Positions 61,387-64,000 of a DNA stretch of 64,000 bases are shown here, piece by piece. Positions within the stretch are counted from its first letter, which is position 1. Every line of letters begins with the position of its first letter. The notes under the pieces are model-generated. The model had not been told where the DNA came from. It did no database searches and was given only the letters and a program-made list of their open reading frames with translations. Position numbers and translations under genes: made by a program. This DNA comes from JARRNE01 sp963824085 (GTDB taxonomy: Bacteria > Pseudomonadota > Gammaproteobacteria > Chromatiales > Chromatiaceae). Location of the stretch: NCBI GenBank assembly GCA_963824085.1, contig CAWGNT010000015.1, positions 1-64,000 on the forward strand, read 5' to 3'.

Positions 61387-61500
61387 GGTCCTAATGCTCT
61401 TTCCGGGACCCTGCAGCTGCCCTTGCACGATGCGGCGGCGGGTCGGCATATGAACTGGGTGGGAGGCTCGGAAGTGCAACGAGACTACATATTCGTGCCA
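61387..61500 (+). pseudogene. NAD-dependent epimerase/SDR fragment
   Basis: A ~40-codon stretch reads GPNALSGTLQLPLHDAAAGR, HMNWVGGSEVQRDYIFVPDA, MRLAAELSACGEAYG, like the late part of extended SDR/epimerases (MNWVGxxxxxREFVFVPDxxxxxAxLxxxxxAxG). Neither end continues. The gap 61149-61638 has nothing else. The following frames after 61520 are unrelated. Confidence 0.45.
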
Positions 61501-61638
61501 GATGCCATGCGTCTGGCCGCCGAGCTCAGTGCATGCGGCGAGGCCTACGGCCACCGCAGGGCGCCCCGGGTACATTTCCCGAGGCGCCGCCGCTGGAACA
61601 AACGGGTAGCTGGGTTGACCGTGTAAAGTCGTGGACGC

Positions 61639-62448
61639 CTAATTCGTCACCAGCTCGGGGACACCCGGGATATCCGTTGCGCAGGGGATCTGCTCGGGAC
61701 GTCTCAGCATCGCCTCACCGAGCGGTGTCACCTGTGGCGGATCGTCAGTTGGGGCGATCCGCCCGGTATCGCTGGCGCCGTTCGGCTCACCGACTTCCGG
61801 AGAGCGGTCGATGTGGTAGAGCACCATCACAAGGCCGACGCTGGAAATGAGCAGATAGAAGGGGCCGAACAGCCAGAACACCAAGGGCACGGAGACATAG
61901 TACGAGCGCATGCCCAAGCTGTAATAGCCCCCGCTGCGATTGAGCAGGCGCGCCACGTACCCGGGGCTGGAGCCAAAATTGCGCCCGGTGCCTGCATTGA
62001 TGAGGTAACCGACATGGTTGTACATGCGCACGGACTGGGAGAAGCAGAAGAAGGCCCAGAAGAAATCCACCAGCAGGGCCAGCAGCTTGATCTGGCCCAG
62101 GCTACCCTCCACCGGCTCCTGACTAAGGGTGCTCAAGAGGCTTCCGAGGTCGGCTTTCTGCAATAGATTCAGCACGCCCATGATGAGCAGGATGGCCGTG
62201 GATGCAAGAAAGGTGGCCGCCATGGTGGAATTGCGGAGGGTCTGAACGGCAAGGATATCCTTACCCTTTTCCGAGCTTCCCATAATGTTGCGTACCCAGG
62301 CCTCGCGTGCGCTGCTATTCACGGCCTGTATGGTGTAGGAAGGATCGCGTCTAAGCCTGGCGTGCAGGTAAAGGTGGTAGCCCACGATCATGAGCAGGCT
62401 GACCAGCGGGGCTGTGATGGCAATCGTATAGGGCGAGACTGTTGTCAT
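61639..62448 (-). CDS. DUF599 membrane protein
   Basis: 269 aa with four main spans. YHLYLHARLRRDPSYTIQAV, NIMGSSEKGKDILAVQTLRN, STMAATFLASTAILLIMGVL and SQSVRMYNHVGYLINAG match DUF599, a family of bacterial and plant inner-membrane proteins of unknown function. The C-terminal ~60 residues are soluble and Pro-rich. Monocistronic. Confidence 0.85.
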   Translation of the reverse strand: MTTVSPYTIAITAPLVSLLMIVGYHLYLHARLRRDPSYTIQAVNSSAREAWVRNIMGSSEKGKDILAVQTLRNSTMAATFLASTAILLIMGVLNLLQKADLGSLLSTLSQEPVEGSLGQIKLLALLVDFFWAFFCFSQSVRMYNHVGYLINAGTGRNFGSSPGYVARLLNRSGGYYSLGMRSYYVSVPLVFWLFGPFYLLISSVGLVMVLYHIDRSPEVGEPNGASDTGRIAPTDDPPQVTPLGEAMLRRPEQIPCATDIPGVPELVTN

Positions 62449-62548
62449 GGTCTGCTTGGGGTTTGCGGTGATGGTTCCGGGCGCCAGGCTCCGTTACCGA
62501 ACCTGCGCGGAACGATGAAGCGGGGGTAGCCGGATGTAGCCCCGGGGC

Positions 62549-63448
62549 TCAGTCGCGTTCCAAGGAGGCGAGGGCCTGGCCCGCCAAGGTATTTCCCGAG
62601 GCGGCCGCGCGACTTAGCCAGCCCCGTGCCTGACCTTGATCGCGCTCTACGCCCCAGCCGCCATCGCGGTAGCGGATGCCCAACTGGTACTGAGCGACGG
62701 AATCTCCCGCTTCCGCCGCCTTCCGGAGCGAGATCGTGGATTGCGGCCCAAGGCTTGTCCGCTTCAGCAGGTCGGCGACGTAAGAGAGCGCCTGCAGGCT
62801 GCGAGAGTGAAGCCGTGCGGCGAGCGACGCGAGCGTACCCTCGCGTTCAGCGTCGCCCGTGAGCGCTTGATCCTGCGAGGAAAGCCGTTGCGGCCGTTGC
62901 ACCGCCTCAGGCCGACCTTGGATCGATCCCTCCCGCACCCAAGCATCTCCCGCAGCGGTGTCACCCCGCTGGACAAGGGCCTCACTCAGATGCCGCTGGG
63001 CATCGGCATTGCCAGCCTGCGCCGCTTTGCGCCACCATTGGACGGCCGATGCGGCGGCATCGGGTGAGGTCCCTGCCTGCCGGGCATAGGCATCGCCCAG
63101 GGCGCTGGCCGCGTAGGCATTGCCTTGTCCGGCGGACATCCTCAGCCACTGGATGCTGACTTTCTGATCGGGTGTCAGACCAAGCCGTCCGTCACGGTAG
63201 GCGAGACCCAGCTGGAGCTGCGCGCCAGCGTCGCCGCCATCGGCGAGATCGGTCAGCCACTGCACCTCGCTGGGGGATTTGAAGCTGACCGCGAGGGCAC
63301 AAGTCGCCGCCAGCACGCCGATTCCCAGGGCGCGCGGAAGCCAGCGACTCTGAAACAGGGAGGGTAAGTGCCAGGTCGAGCTGTGGATTGCTTGGGCGGG
63401 ATGCGACGGCAGCGCCAAGATGTCTCTCCGAAGGTGTGGGGAATACAT
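62549..63448 (-). CDS. Membrane-anchored Sel1-repeat protein
   Basis: GGAGATAAAGAAACC precedes ATG 63448. After one membrane span (ALGIGVLAATCALAVSF, ~37-55) come Sel1 units: GGDAGAQLQLGLAYRDGRLG, AGQGNAYAASALGDAYARQA, AGDSVAQYQLGIRYRDGGWG, RDQGQARGWLSRAAASGNTL. Sel1 repeats (A-x-x-L-x-x-x-Y) make solenoids for protein contacts, usually in the periplasm. The gene is divergent from the sensor at 63627 (178-bp gap), a common layout for a regulator and its accessory. Confidence 0.8.
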   Translation of the reverse strand: MYSPHLRRDILALPSHPAQAIHSSTWHLPSLFQSRWLPRALGIGVLAATCALAVSFKSPSEVQWLTDLADGGDAGAQLQLGLAYRDGRLGLTPDQKVSIQWLRMSAGQGNAYAASALGDAYARQAGTSPDAAASAVQWWRKAAQAGNADAQRHLSEALVQRGDTAAGDAWVREGSIQGRPEAVQRPQRLSSQDQALTGDAEREGTLASLAARLHSRSLQALSYVADLLKRTSLGPQSTISLRKAAEAGDSVAQYQLGIRYRDGGWGVERDQGQARGWLSRAAASGNTLAGQALASLERD

Positions 63449-63626
63449 GGTTTCTTTATCTCCAGGCAGGGAAGCGATTGGAACCACAATACAAAACCTG
63501 GACCAACTCTCACTGGCGCACCGTATCCATTGAAAAACAAACAGTTGGCATCGATCCGGTGGCGTTTGTCGGCGGTGACTGCGAGGGCGAACCCTCGCAA
63601 CATGTAGAAGACAACGAGATTTGTAG

Positions 63627-64000
63627 ATGCGGGGCTCCTTCCTGCTGAACCGACTGCAACGCAAGGTGTTGCTAGTCATCGTGGCGATCGTCCTGGCGCC
63701 TATGGTGATCACGGGCACGCTGTCGGCCTCTTGGATCGCCGGCCGCATGGAAGACTCGATCGAGCGCTGGATACGCGAGGCGGAGCAGGTCAATCAGGCG
63801 GCCCTCGCCAACCTTCACCACAACGCGCGTCTGTTCGCGGATGTGATCGAAGAGACCACACACGGCGACCTCCTGTTGGAGCAAGGACAGTCGCCCGTGC
63901 CGGCGCAGCTGCAGCCGTTAGCGCGGGAGCTGGGGATCACCCTGATCCAGGTCTACGGCTACGACGACGAGCTCCTCTATTCGTCCGGGTCCGCCACCCT
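63627..64000 (+). CDS. Sensor-type membrane protein, N-terminal part (cut by window edge)
   Basis: ATG 63627. FLLNRLQRKVLLVIVAIVLA, PMVITGTLSASWIAGRMEDS is one membrane helix; a periplasmic region follows (EQVNQAALANLHHNARLFAD, ELGITLIQVYGYDDELLYSS). The layout fits the NtrY-like/HAMP sensor histidine kinases or a cache-domain protein, but the catalytic part lies beyond 64000. About 124 codons are visible. Confidence 0.65.
   Translation, partial: MRGSFLLNRLQRKVLLVIVAIVLAPMVITGTLSASWIAGRMEDSIERWIREAEQVNQAALANLHHNARLFADVIEETTHGDLLLEQGQSPVPAQLQPLARELGITLIQVYGYDDELLYSSGSAT

Noticed and set aside
1..64000. CRISPR array, rRNA or tRNA
   Set aside because: No regularly spaced repeats, rRNA-like blocks or cloverleaf with TTCGA arm could be identified by eye.

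Overview
The window is GC-rich, densely coded DNA whose genes look proteobacterial, most likely from a chemolithoautotrophic gammaproteobacterium (a Chromatiales-like sulfur oxidiser would fit). This is an inference from gene content: a complete NAD-reducing [NiFe]-hydrogenase operon (hoxFUYHW), a two-subunit ATP citrate lyase resembling the type II enzymes, glycolate oxidase glcDEF with tartronate semialdehyde reductase, an octaheme TPR cytochrome c, and many small lipoproteins. No rRNA, tRNA or CRISPR array was recognised.

Layout. 1-2919 (minus): a broken trkA, trkH and an IclR regulator. 2920-9186: a mobile island. A structured non-coding segment that may be a HEARO/omega-RNA precedes a tyrosine recombinase and an IS91-like Y2 transposase. 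The transposase is split by a 3378-bp RIT element (recombinases in trio). Removing 5551-8928 restores a 403-aa transposase in frame, and CTGGATTT flanks the insert. 9187-26306: a low-density accessory region. It holds integron-type gene cassettes with attC sites but no integrase of IntI type (a CALIN-like array, mostly on the minus strand from 25365 to 19763), a toxin-antitoxin pair, a broken DUF262 protein and remnants of REP-associated (RAYT) transposases. Embedded in it is a stable block with an EEP-family nuclease/phosphatase, a frameshifted cyclic-nucleotide-binding membrane protein, gadB and a membrane protein.

26465-44277 is mostly core-like: glcDEF and garR, a cluster of small lipoproteins (three are paralogs of one family), the octaheme cytochrome, a DUF2092 protein, cardiolipin synthase and a TAXI-type substrate-binding protein. 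44390-49627 (minus) is hoxFUYHW. 50004-52041 (plus) carries an IbpA-like small heat-shock protein and a Do-like protease. 52604-56658 (minus) is the aclB-aclA pair with an ATGA overlap. 56794-64000 holds two frameshifted genes (one EndoU-like), several envelope proteins, a DUF599 protein, a Sel1-repeat protein and the 5' end of a sensor-type membrane protein.

Together the genes suggest that H2 oxidation to NADH (Hox) and citrate cleavage (Acl, a hallmark of the reductive TCA cycle) could support CO2 fixation. GlcDEF and GarR handle C2 compounds such as photorespiratory glycolate. At least four dispersed palindromic repeat families lie between genes. Many otherwise well-preserved genes contain single-base frameshifts, so either pseudogenisation is active here or the assembly has indel errors.
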